DNA of 9,646 nucleotides from Methanocorpusculum sp. UBA424 (GCA_002498375.1 DAHC01000003.1:214323-223968), one strand, 5' to 3'. Counted from the stretch's first letter, positions 1 to 6,875 are shown. Numbers and translations are program-made. The notes: a model not told the origin generated them from the sequence alone.

Positions 1-482
1 CAGTTCGAACCGCTGAAGAGATCCGAGTAGTTGCCGATCTTGCAGAAAACGTCTGGACCGAACATTACACCCCCCTCATCGGCGCAGCTCAGGTTGCCTA
101 TATGATAGAAAAATTCCAGTCTGTTCCGGCAATTACCGAGCAGATCAGACAGGGATACAGATATTATCTAATGCAGTACGACGGCAGATCCGCTGGATAT
201 ACGGCAATACTCTCTGAGCCTGCAGAAAAATCGCTTTTTCTTTCGAAAATATATGTCGAAAAAGCATACCGCGGAAGACATTTTACTTCGCAAACCATCG
301 AAACCATCAAAGAGATCTGCAGAAAAGAAAACCTCACAAAAATATGGCTGACGGTAAACAAAGGAAATCACTCCTCCATTGCCGTCTACGAACATCTGGG
401 ATTTGTTAAGGTCCGCGACGTCGTGACCGATATCGGTGAAGGCTATGTCATGGACGATCACATCATGGAAGCGACCATCTGA
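1..482 (+). CDS. GNAT family N-acetyltransferase, PaiA-like (5' end cut off by window)
   Basis: Transfers an acetyl group from acetyl-CoA to an amine; the substrate is not known. The reading frame is open to the left edge (first full codon at base 3), so the ATG at 102 is internal. The 33 codons before it encode typical GNAT/PaiA-like N-terminal sequence (W-x-E-x-Y, then Q-x-x-Y-M before KFQS). From codon 1 at base 3, the beta4/acetyl-CoA region is LSKIYVEKAYRGRHF (about residues 81-94), followed by IWLTVNKGN (about 114-122) and the C-terminal YEHLGF (about 129-134). The pyrophosphate-binding loop is degenerate: after RGR the two usual small residues are His93 and Thr95. The true start lies outside the window. 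The last 25 bp overlap the end of the opposing transglutaminase-like gene. The GNAT fold is certain; the PaiA (polyamine acetyltransferase) likeness is from memory of the N-terminal pattern. Confidence 0.88.
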   Translation, partial: VRTAEEIRVVADLAENVWTEHYTPLIGAAQVAYMIEKFQSVPAITEQIRQGYRYYLMQYDGRSAGYTAILSEPAEKSLFLSKIYVEKAYRGRHFTSQTIETIKEICRKENLTKIWLTVNKGNHSSIAVYEHLGFVKVRDVVTDIGEGYVMDDHIMEATI

Positions 483-1483
483 TAGGTCTCCTCCCTGCTG
501 ACGGAACCGGTGTTGATCATCTCCAGTTCATCAATGTAGGCATAACAGGTTTCCATATACTCATTATAGCTGGTGAGATTTTTCTCATATTTTTCGTAGA
601 CTGCCGGATCGTACGCCTGGCTGAGCTGGGCCTCCTGGTCGAGTATCTCGGATTTAAGTGTTCTCATCTCCTGACTCAGCGAGTCGATGGTCTCAACGAT
701 TCTCTCCCGCTGCTCTAAGATCGCGTCCACCTGCCAGGAGACCGTGTAGGCTGCCGTTCCCCCTCCGACAAGAATGACTGAGTCCTCTCTGATCTGTGTT
801 CTATTTCGGGTTCTGCTTCTGATGACTGCCGCGTTCTCGCCGATGTATGCGTATCTGGTCGTTTCGATCAGGATGTAGCTGCTGATCACCTGTCCTGTCT
901 CCGCTTCTTTGATTGCGGCCGTCATATGGTTTTCTTCGCTGAAGACCACGACACCTGCCGCATACCCGGATTTTGCAAGGAGACCTGAGAGAAGAACGCT
1001 TTTGTCGTCACAGTCTCCTCTATTCTCGATCACCGTCTCGATCGGGAAGTTCACCGCGGCACCGACCGTTATGTAGGGAATGGTCTGGACGTAGGTCGTC
1101 AGAAGTTCGACGTACTCATCGCTTGTGAGATTATGCTCCTTGGCATATCCATCAAAAAATCCGAGAAGTTCTGCATACATCTCATCCTGCGCCGGATCGT
1201 TTGCGATGGCAGAGTAATACTGCTGCGGAGAATACCCGAAAAGCGGGATGGATTTTGCACTTTGCGCTTTTGCACCGTTGTACGGAGAAAGATGAATGGT
1301 GATTTCGCCTGAAACGATTTCGTCCCTAAAGGGAAACTCGATCTCTACAACCGTTGTCGAGGTATCGGACAAATCCGCGAGAATGGCCGGACCCGTGTTT
1401 TGGATAACCGTCATGCCAACGGCTGATGAGGTTATCGTACAGAGTATAAGCAGGAAAAAGAGTATTTTATTGAGTATTTCCAT
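458..1483 (-). CDS. Secreted transglutaminase-like (papain-fold) protein, paralog A
   Basis: A 341-residue exported or membrane-anchored protein of unknown substrate. Residues 6-23 form a hydrophobic signal or anchor segment ending SSAVG, a possible signal-peptidase site. The central domain has the transglutaminase-like Cys-His-acid arrangement: Cys158 in NRGDCDDKS, His186 in ENHM, and Glu207 in YILIETTRYAY as the likely third residue. Conserved with its neighbour are SDTSTTVV (39-46) and NLTSDEY (118-124). Residues about 254-325 are charged and heptad-like (QEMRTLKSEILDQEAQL), a probable coiled coil outside the membrane. Transglutaminase-like proteins in archaea are mostly thought to be proteases or cross-linkers; the activity here is inferred only. 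It lies 44 bp after paralog B, has no Shine-Dalgarno, and carries the same leader as B. No terminator T-tract is seen after the stop, which lies inside the opposing GNAT gene. Confidence 0.85.
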   Translation of the reverse strand: MEILNKILFFLLILCTITSSAVGMTVIQNTGPAILADLSDTSTTVVEIEFPFRDEIVSGEITIHLSPYNGAKAQSAKSIPLFGYSPQQYYSAIANDPAQDEMYAELLGFFDGYAKEHNLTSDEYVELLTTYVQTIPYITVGAAVNFPIETVIENRGDCDDKSVLLSGLLAKSGYAAGVVVFSEENHMTAAIKEAETGQVISSYILIETTRYAYIGENAAVIRSRTRNRTQIREDSVILVGGGTAAYTVSWQVDAILEQRERIVETIDSLSQEMRTLKSEILDQEAQLSQAYDPAVYEKYEKNLTSYNEYMETCYAYIDELEMINTGSVSREETYQMVASMM

Positions 1484-1489
1484 TCGATC

Positions 1490-1530
1490 TATGGAAATGG
1501 ATTCTGTTTTGCATTAATCGTTTCTGTTTA
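1490..1530 (-). promoter_or_regulatory. Probable promoter and short leader of paralog A
   Basis: On the minus strand, TAAACAGAAACGATTAA (1514-1530) resembles a BRE followed by a weak TATA element. ATTTCCATA (1490-1498) follows 15 bp later and ends 6 nt before the ATG. The same two blocks with the same spacing occur before paralog B. Counting about 27 bp from the TATA centre puts the transcription start near 1490, a 6-7 nt leader that would explain the lack of a ribosome-binding site. The start site itself is inferred. Confidence 0.45.
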
Positions 1531-2574
1531 TATGTTGACCTCTCGCGGATCCACCTTCATGGATTGGATCGTCTGATACACGGTCTCTCTGTTGTAGGGT
1601 TCTGAATTGATCATATGCAGCGTTTTGCGGATCTGTTCTCCTACCGTGATCCCCTCGTTGTACTCACTCAGATGGAGGTTGTACTCGGAGCGAAGCGTTG
1701 TATTCGATGCATACTCAGGGGTCGCGAGCATCGCCTTCTCTGTTTCGATCGTTCCACTCAGACTGTTGAGGCTGTGATACAGGATCTCCAAAGCTGCGTA
1801 TGCCGCATCCCGTACGGTGAGAATAGTGCTGACCTGCCAGGATGCCGTATAGATACCCTTCCCCTCTCCGATCCGGTAAAATCTGTATTCGCCGTGGTCG
1901 GTGTCATGGTGCAGAAGTTCGGGGACCTCGCCGACATATGCATATCTGGTCGTTTCGATGATACTGTATCCGCTGTTTTCATACTCGGTCTGGTACCCTG
2001 CTTTCACTCCTGCAGCCATGTGATGGTCTTTTTCGAAGACAAATACACCGGCATCATAATTTTTTTTGGCGAGAAGACCTGAGAGAAGAATACTTTTGTC
2101 GTCACAGTCCCCCCTGTTCTGGATCACCGTTTCGATCGGGAATTTTATCTCCGTTTCCGAGGTTTTGTAGGGAATATTCTGGACATAGGTGGACAGAAGT
2201 TCGATGTACTCATCGCTTGTGAGATTATGCTCTACTGCGTAGGTATTGAAGACCGCAAAAAGTTCGGCATACATTTGATCCTGGGCCGGATCATAGGCGA
2301 TCGCGGAGTAATACCGTTCCGGCAGACAGCCGATCAGCGGTGTTCCTTTCACTCCTTCCGTTGTGGCGCCGTAGTAGGGAGCGAGATTAAGCGTGATCTC
2401 GGCTTTCACCGTATCGTTCATAAAGGGAAAATCTATGTGGACGACGGTCGTCGAGGTGTCGGACAGATTCACCGGGATCTCCGGATATCTGTTTTGATCA
2501 ACGGCCAGACCGATGCCTGCCGCAAGTATCAGGAGAATGAGGAAAGAAAAAAGGAGTATACGCGGTATTTTCAT
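1528..2574 (-). CDS. Secreted transglutaminase-like (papain-fold) protein, paralog B
   Basis: A 348-residue paralog of the downstream gene, with the same architecture throughout. Residues 5-24 are a hydrophobic signal or anchor segment, with a possible cleavage after GLA (22-24). The conserved N-terminal strand motif SDTSTTVV is at 38-45, and the catalytic-type motif NRGDCDDKS carries Cys157. His185 lies in DHHM and Glu207 in SIIETTRYAY. The C-terminal region (about 257-325) is helical-looking but less regularly charged than in paralog A, and the protein ends in a divergent tail. It follows cgi121 by 49 bp but has its own promoter-like leader, so it need not depend on the hel308 transcript. 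The GDCDD-type Cys motif is shared by secreted transglutaminase-like and bacterial cysteine-peptidase families. The substrate is unknown. The ATG at 2574 is the only start that keeps the complete signal segment. Confidence 0.85.
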   Translation of the reverse strand: MKIPRILLFSFLILLILAAGIGLAVDQNRYPEIPVNLSDTSTTVVHIDFPFMNDTVKAEITLNLAPYYGATTEGVKGTPLIGCLPERYYSAIAYDPAQDQMYAELFAVFNTYAVEHNLTSDEYIELLSTYVQNIPYKTSETEIKFPIETVIQNRGDCDDKSILLSGLLAKKNYDAGVFVFEKDHHMAAGVKAGYQTEYENSGYSIIETTRYAYVGEVPELLHHDTDHGEYRFYRIGEGKGIYTASWQVSTILTVRDAAYAALEILYHSLNSLSGTIETEKAMLATPEYASNTTLRSEYNLHLSEYNEGITVGEQIRKTLHMINSEPYNRETVYQTIQSMKVDPREVNI

Positions 2575-2580
2575 CGGTTG

Positions 2581-2620
2581 TATGGAAATACACTGTATTC
2601 AGAGTTAATCGTTTCGTTTA
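2581..2620 (-). promoter_or_regulatory. Probable promoter and short leader of paralog B
   Basis: Minus-strand TAAACGAAACGATTAA (2605-2620) is followed after exactly 15 bp by ATTTCCATA (2581-2589), 6 nt before the ATG. This repeats the arrangement before paralog A with a single-base indel. It reads as a BRE/TATA-like element plus initiator with a very short leader. It sits just after the cgi121 stop codon. Conservation between the two copies is seen directly; the promoter function is inferred. Confidence 0.45.
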
Positions 2621-2623
2621 AGG

Positions 2624-3118
2624 TCAGCGCCATGCATCGAGCATAGCGACCCGTTCTATCACAAGTTCGCCGATCCGATCCGCGCCGACGACGCCAATTT
2701 CCTCTTCGGTGATGGAAAATTCCCGCATGAGGGTCTTTGTGTCGGCGGTGACTTCATCCGATTCTTCGACGAGCTCCCGTATCTCTTCCTCCGCTCTGCC
2801 GGCATCGCCGTCGAGAATCAGGACATACACCTGATTATGGCCTGTCTGCAGACCAAACCTTGGAGCAAGCGAGCATTGTCTCTGCCCGGATGCATACAGC
2901 AGGATCTCCATCGAAAGAGTGCGGGCAATATTTTTTCCTTCGGCAAAGGACCGCTCTGCATGCATGACCGCCGACTCTATGTGGGGTTTTCCGGCGATCT
3001 TTGCTGCGTCGAAAAGAACGATCGTTGACCCTGTGTTTTTTCCGATGCCGTTAATCGTTTTCAGCGTGCCTGCGACATCCTCAACATCCAGTTTTCCTGA
3101 AAAAATTTTCATCGTCAT
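2624..3118 (-). CDS. cgi121: KEOPS complex subunit Cgi121
   Basis: Small subunit of KEOPS, the complex (Kae1, Bud32, Pcc1, Cgi121) that makes the universal t6A37 modification of ANN-decoding tRNAs. Cgi121 binds Bud32 and grips the tRNA 3' CCA end. Family signs, numbered from the ATG at 3124, are VLFDAAKIAG followed by HIESAVMHAERSF (about 36-60), the signature EILLYASGQRQ (73-83), and FGLQTG (90-95). The total of about 165 residues is normal. Three in-frame ATGs lie at 3124, 3118 and 3112. The first overlaps the hel308 stop as ATGA but has GGAG only 2 nt before it. The ATG at 3118 has GGAG at a 7-nt spacing and is preferred. No other KEOPS gene is in the window. Coupling to hel308 implies co-expression of a tRNA-modification factor with a DNA helicase. 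Confidence 0.88.
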   Translation of the reverse strand: MTMKIFSGKLDVEDVAGTLKTINGIGKNTGSTIVLFDAAKIAGKPHIESAVMHAERSFAEGKNIARTLSMEILLYASGQRQCSLAPRFGLQTGHNQVYVLILDGDAGRAEEEIRELVEESDEVTADTKTLMREFSITEEEIGVVGADRIGELVIERVAMLDAWR

Positions 3119-3120
3119 GT

Positions 3121-5289
3121 TCATTCTCCAAAATCAAAAAGGGTAGCCTGCGGTTTTTTCTCGGTCGGCAGATCCTCTTCCTCGTTCTCTTCAAGCTCCA
3201 GCTCTCTCTTTTTTGCGGATCTGCGGCCCGCCTGTTCGAGAACGTTTTTCGCGATGGTCGCTCCAAGAATCGAGACGACCTCATCTTTTTCTGCGGTCAT
3301 GAGCTTTTCCGGGCTCGTGATCCCGCGGTCGAAAAGTCTGCGGGCTCTGACCCGCCCGATACCTTTCAGGGCGATCAAGGGGAGGAGTTCCTCTTTCACT
3401 CCATGGGTCACCCGGAGTTCGAGATCCCTCATCTCGCTGTCACAGTCGGCGGCGAACTCATGACAGATCCTGCCTGCCGCATGCATGAGCCATCTGAGGT
3501 TTTCAACCACCGCGTGAATATCGCCGGCGCCTACACCGAACCGTTCGCAGATGGAGTCCTCGCCGATCTCGGAGATCCACTCCTCGGCAACAAGCGCCGT
3601 CTTGATCGCTGCAAAAAACTCCTCGGACAGATCATCGAGCAGGAGTTCATCGCTTCTTTCCTTGAGGATCTTATCCACGAACTTTTCGTCCGAGGCTTTC
3701 AGATAGAATCTGAACATGTCCGGCGTCATGCAGAGGAGATGCAGCATCCCAAACGCCGTGAACTTTTTCCCTGCAAGCCCGTCTTTGATCATCATGGCGG
3801 ACTCGGGATCGAGGTAGAGCCTGGACGTCAGCGCTCCAAAGAGGGTCCCGTGGATCTCGTCTCCTTCCCTCTCGACCATCCCGGACTTTTCCAAATAGGC
3901 AAGCGTCTTCTCGATGTTTTTATCGAGACGCCGGTGGACGGATTTCTGACTTGCATAGAAGGATTTTTCCATGAATCCCCTGACTTCACCGTCCGTCTGG
4001 GCGAAGCCCGAAGTGATGAGTGCAAGGAGATGGCTTCTGAGTTCGTTCTCTCGCTGGCACTGGGAAGTGATGTCCTCTGCCGGCGCATCGATGAACTCCT
4101 CGAAGAGCCGGTCCACGTCACGCTGCTGCTTGGCGATGAGGACCGCCTCTCCGTAGGGGTCGAGTCTCGGTCTGCCGGCTCTACCCGCCATCTGCCGGTA
4201 CTCGAGGACCGGGATCGGGTTCATACCGGTTCCCTGCTCATACCGCTGATAATCCCGGATGATCACCCGCCGTGCAGGCAGGTTGAGTCCGGCGGCAAGC
4301 GTCGGGGTCGATGATATGCAGAGGATGTCTCCGTTTCGAAATCCTTCCTCGACTGCGGCTCTCGCTTCACGCGGGAGGCCTGCGTGATGGAACGCTGCTC
4401 CGGATTTTACCGCGAGGGCGAGGTTTTTCCCGGACGCGGTCGTGTCGGCTTTGGAGATTCTTTTTGCAAGTTCTTCGAGCGCGTCCGAGGTTTTTTTCAG
4501 TGTTACTGCGGCCCGTTTGGCGTATGCCTCGGCTGAACGCCTTGATGAGACGAAGACCAGACACTGTCCGCCTTCGTTTACTGTATCCAAAAGAAGATTG
4601 AGATCGTCGTCCTTTTTCGGGGTCTCGAGCAGACGTTCCGTTCCGTGGAAATGGATCGCTCCGTCATAGTAGACTCCTTCCCGGAGATCGACCGGCCGCC
4701 ACTCGCTCGTTATGAGGGCGGCATCCAGCCATTTTGCGAGGCTTTCGGGGTTGCCCATCGTGGCGGACAGACCGATGATCTGCATGTCCGGGTTCTGGAA
4801 CCTCAGCTGCGCGATCACCATTTCAAGAGTGCCGCCGCGTGACTCGTCACCGATCAGGTGGATTTCGTCAACGACGAGAAGAGAGATGCTTTTCAGCCAC
4901 CCGGCTTTGTTTCTGATCAGCGAATCGGTCTTCTCGGACGTGGCGACAATGATGTCGTATCTGCCCAGGTACTCGTCGCGCTGATCCGGGTCGCCGGTCG
5001 CGATCCCGACCTTGACGGATTTGCCGCTGAAGTCTTCGTATTTTTCCGATGCAAGGGCTTTCAGGGGAACAATGTAGAGACACTTTCCACCCTCGGAAAT
5101 TTCCTTCTGCATCGCCATTTCTGCGATGAGTGTTTTTCCGGAAGCTGTAGGAATGGCGGCTAAAATGTTTTTCCGGTCGAATAAACCGGCTTCTACACAT
5201 TCGGCCTGGGGTGGATACAGCTCTTCGATCCCATTTCTCAGATACGCCTCGCGCAGGTGATTTGGGATCGGCATCTCGTGTATTTTCAT
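3121..5289 (-). CDS. hel308: ATP-dependent DNA helicase Hel308 (Hjm)
   Basis: A Ski2-like superfamily 2 3'-5' helicase that acts at stalled or branched replication forks. At 722 residues it is normal family length and complete. Motifs in order: Q motif YPPQ (25-28); Walker A PTASGKT (47-53); Ia VPLKALASEKY (74-84); Ib VATSEKTD (115-122); II DEIH (141-144); III GLSATMGNPE (173-182); IV VFVSSRRS (245-252); V STPTLAAGLNLPARR (327-341); and VI QMAGRAGRPR (366-375). A winged-helix and ratchet region follows. The helix-hairpin-helix brake domain is around LIALKGIGRVRARRLF (638-653). After an acidic linker the protein ends QATLFDFGE, a PIP-box-like PCNA ligand. The start MKIHEMPIPNHLREAYL fits the family. 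It lies 94 bp after pno1 and overlaps the cgi121 ATGA by 4 nt, so the pair is probably one transcript. Confidence 0.96.
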   Translation of the reverse strand: MKIHEMPIPNHLREAYLRNGIEELYPPQAECVEAGLFDRKNILAAIPTASGKTLIAEMAMQKEISEGGKCLYIVPLKALASEKYEDFSGKSVKVGIATGDPDQRDEYLGRYDIIVATSEKTDSLIRNKAGWLKSISLLVVDEIHLIGDESRGGTLEMVIAQLRFQNPDMQIIGLSATMGNPESLAKWLDAALITSEWRPVDLREGVYYDGAIHFHGTERLLETPKKDDDLNLLLDTVNEGGQCLVFVSSRRSAEAYAKRAAVTLKKTSDALEELAKRISKADTTASGKNLALAVKSGAAFHHAGLPREARAAVEEGFRNGDILCISSTPTLAAGLNLPARRVIIRDYQRYEQGTGMNPIPVLEYRQMAGRAGRPRLDPYGEAVLIAKQQRDVDRLFEEFIDAPAEDITSQCQRENELRSHLLALITSGFAQTDGEVRGFMEKSFYASQKSVHRRLDKNIEKTLAYLEKSGMVEREGDEIHGTLFGALTSRLYLDPESAMMIKDGLAGKKFTAFGMLHLLCMTPDMFRFYLKASDEKFVDKILKERSDELLLDDLSEEFFAAIKTALVAEEWISEIGEDSICERFGVGAGDIHAVVENLRWLMHAAGRICHEFAADCDSEMRDLELRVTHGVKEELLPLIALKGIGRVRARRLFDRGITSPEKLMTAEKDEVVSILGATIAKNVLEQAGRRSAKKRELELEENEEEDLPTEKKPQATLFDFGE
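3126..3129 (-). promoter_or_regulatory. Ribosome-binding site of cgi121 inside the hel308 3' end
   Basis: GGAG on the minus strand is formed by the last two sense codons of hel308 (Gly721 and Glu722). It lies 7 nt before the ATG at 3118, the usual spacing. It is one of the few recognisable Shine-Dalgarno sites in the window and decides the cgi121 start. It implies translation of cgi121 coupled to termination of hel308. Confidence 0.6.
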
Positions 5290-5350
5290 GAAACGAGCCC
5301 GGATGTATTCAGACCCCTTTGTTTCCAGTGGAACTCTGCAGAATCACTCA

Positions 5351-5375
5351 TCATATTTATTGATTTTTATTTTAT
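5351..5375 (-). promoter_or_regulatory. Possible promoter for hel308-cgi121
   Basis: The pno1-hel308 gap is very A+T rich on the minus strand, with a TATA-like ATAAATATGA (5351-5360) preceded by A-rich sequence up to 5375. A start near 5329 would give a leader of about 40 nt. Read as coding strand the tract is A-rich, not T-rich, so it does not look like a terminator for pno1. The gap could also simply be spanned by one long rio1-to-cgi121 transcript. Confidence 0.35.
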
Positions 5376-5383
5376 GCGGGCCG

Positions 5384-5926
5384 TCAGTAGTAGTAGTTCA
5401 GAACGTCCAGCTTTGCTTCCTTCTTTTTGCGATCCAGGAAGTTAAACACGGTATTGTGATCCGATCCGTTGATGAGCATGGTTATCGCGGTATGAGCGTC
5501 GTTCATCTGGTCGGGCATGCCGATGATGCCGATGGTTTTTCCGTAGACCGAGATGATGGCGCCCGTCATATTTTCGATCTGCTCGCGGGCTTTTCCTTCG
5601 CGTCCGATGATCCTTCCTCTGATGCGTGCGAGTTTCTGGGGGGTGTCGGCGATATCCGAAAGATCGATGAGGGTCAGTATCATGTCGTCGTCTTCGAGGA
5701 GTTTCTTTGCCCGTTCAGGCGAGAATCCTCGGCCGATCGCTTTGATGACTTCCATCGAGCGGATCTCTGCAAGCGTGTCTTCTTCGTTGATGATCTCGAT
5801 GAGTCCGGTCTGGCTGTCGATTTCAAGGGTTACATTGAGGGATTTCTCAAGGAATTTTCTGGTTTCGCCGCCTTTTCCAATGATGGCGCCGATTCTGTCG
5901 TTGGGGATCTTTACTTCCTGTGTCAT
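5384..5926 (-). CDS. pno1: KH-domain rRNA-processing protein Pno1/Dim2
   Basis: Archaeal homologue of Pno1 (Dim2), which binds near the 3' end of pre-16S rRNA during small-subunit maturation and assists the Nob1 cleavage step. It is 180 residues, the normal archaeal length. Two KH domains are visible. The first has the RNA-binding loop G17-K-G-G20 in IGAIIGKGGETRKFL. The second has G108-R-E-G111 in GRIIGREGKAREQIE, followed by SVYGKTIGIIG (126-136). The C-terminal helix holds HNTVFNFLDRKKKE (157-170), typical of the family. It starts 3 nt after the rio1 stop (TAA-atc-ATG) with no strong Shine-Dalgarno, so it is almost certainly translated from the rio1 transcript. Pairing with rio1 is common in archaea and matches their shared pathway. 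The C-terminus ends in three tyrosines from a TAC repeat. Confidence 0.93.
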   Translation of the reverse strand: MTQEVKIPNDRIGAIIGKGGETRKFLEKSLNVTLEIDSQTGLIEIINEEDTLAEIRSMEVIKAIGRGFSPERAKKLLEDDDMILTLIDLSDIADTPQKLARIRGRIIGREGKAREQIENMTGAIISVYGKTIGIIGMPDQMNDAHTAITMLINGSDHNTVFNFLDRKKKEAKLDVLNYYY

Positions 5927-5929
5927 GAT

Positions 5930-6796
5930 TTATATCTCGAAAAATTCTTCACCGACGATGTCCCTGAAAAGTTCGTGTTCGTCGGTTGTTTTGCATTTGG
6001 TGCCAAAAAATCTGTTGATGTTTTTGATGTCCCTAAAAAGGAAATTGTAGGCTCTGGGGTGTTCCGGAGTTACCGCCTGGGCCATGTCGATTAAGATGAG
6101 CCCGTTAGGCCCGGTGAGGATGTTGTACTCGGATAAGTCGCCGTGGACAAGGCGTGCTTTCTGATACAGATCGCGGATGAGTCCGATGGTTTCCTCGTAG
6201 CCTTCTGCGGGAGTTCCCGGGAGGCGAAGACGCATCTGGGGGTAGGGGATGTTTCCCTCTCCGAGGAATTCCATGACGAGGATGTTTCTGTCGAATGCGT
6301 ACGGGGTCGGGCAGGGGATGCCGGCTTCTTTGGTCCGTGAAAGGTTGCTGTACTCTTTTTTGGTCCAGGCAAAGATGATGTCTTTGTGGGTCCGGCGGAT
6401 GCCGGCGAACCGGGGATCACCGAGGATGTACTCGCTCATGGTGGTGAAGTTTCCTGTCCGAAGCCGATAAATTTTGACGGCGGCAGATATTTCTTCACCG
6501 GCATCGTCGGTTTTTCCTGCAAGGAAGACGTTGGCTTCTTTGCCGGTGGAGATGGATCCCCCCATGGAGGAGATGATCTTTTTGTTGACGAGTTTGTATA
6601 ATGCTAAAAGAGTGACTTCATCGAAGACTTCGCCGGTGACTTTTTGCGAGTCGGCGTCTTTGATCCTGATCCCGAACTCGGCGAGTTTGCGGTCGAGGTA
6701 CTCGATCCTTCCGTCATGTTCATGATGGCGGTCGGCTGAGGATGCGGATCTTGGTGGTGAGCTAACTTTGGATTTGCGGGGTTTTTCGGGGGACAT
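5930..6796 (-). CDS. rio1: Serine/threonine protein kinase/ATPase Rio1
   Basis: Atypical RIO-family kinase/ATPase that acts late in maturation of the small ribosomal subunit. It is 288 residues. The RIO1-type P-loop is STGKEA (83-88). The ATP-anchoring lysine is Lys108 in AVKIYR, and the hinge is MEFLG (175-179). The catalytic loop VHGDLSEYN has Asp220 and Asn225, and the metal-binding loop IDMAQAV has Asp237. STGKEA and the IDxxQxV metal loop separate it from Rio2, which has an IDFPQ-type loop and a winged-helix domain. Residues 1-30 are a Ser/Pro/basic tail that looks disordered and seems longer than usual. No other in-frame ATG precedes Met78, so 6796 is the start; no Shine-Dalgarno is visible. 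It heads the rio1-pno1 unit and has a 477-bp gene-free region upstream. Confidence 0.95.
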   Translation of the reverse strand: MSPEKPRKSKVSSPPRSASSADRHHEHDGRIEYLDRKLAEFGIRIKDADSQKVTGEVFDEVTLLALYKLVNKKIISSMGGSISTGKEANVFLAGKTDDAGEEISAAVKIYRLRTGNFTTMSEYILGDPRFAGIRRTHKDIIFAWTKKEYSNLSRTKEAGIPCPTPYAFDRNILVMEFLGEGNIPYPQMRLRLPGTPAEGYEETIGLIRDLYQKARLVHGDLSEYNILTGPNGLILIDMAQAVTPEHPRAYNFLFRDIKNINRFFGTKCKTTDEHELFRDIVGEEFFEI

Positions 6797-6832
6797 AATA
6801 GGGGTTGATGTTTGGTTCAGCTGTGCTGCTCT

Positions 6833-6847
6833 GGTATATGTTTCTTT
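6833..6847 (-). promoter_or_regulatory. Probable rio1 promoter (BRE plus TATA-like)
   Basis: The minus strand reads AAAGAAA followed by CATATACC, about 37-51 bp before the rio1 ATG. The expected transcription start is near 6810, giving a leader of about 14 nt. The GAAAC start of the element resembles the GAAAC in the promoters of the two transglutaminase-like genes. A TGTCAGG half-site of the upstream array (6847-6854) abuts it directly. Confidence 0.4.
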
Positions 6848-6875
6848 TGTCAGGTATTAGGTTTTGGGGAGGGGG

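Noticed and set aside
102..482. GNAT gene starting at the ATG at 102
   Set aside because: The frame continues upstream to the window edge with good GNAT N-terminal sequence, so the ATG is internal.
3403..4314. Long + strand open frame of 303 codons opposite hel308
   Set aside because: It is entirely antisense to motifs and conserved sequence of hel308. Its translation shows no domain and is the complement of helicase codons.
5387..5398. Trinucleotide repeat giving the Tyr-Tyr-Tyr end of Pno1 as a slippage-based switch
   Set aside because: Only three to four units are present and they are in-frame at the very end of the gene. Length change would hardly affect the protein.
5288..6094. Long + strand open frame of 268 codons opposite pno1 and the end of rio1
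   Set aside because: It spans two unmistakable genes and their junction on the other strand and has no recognisable motif.
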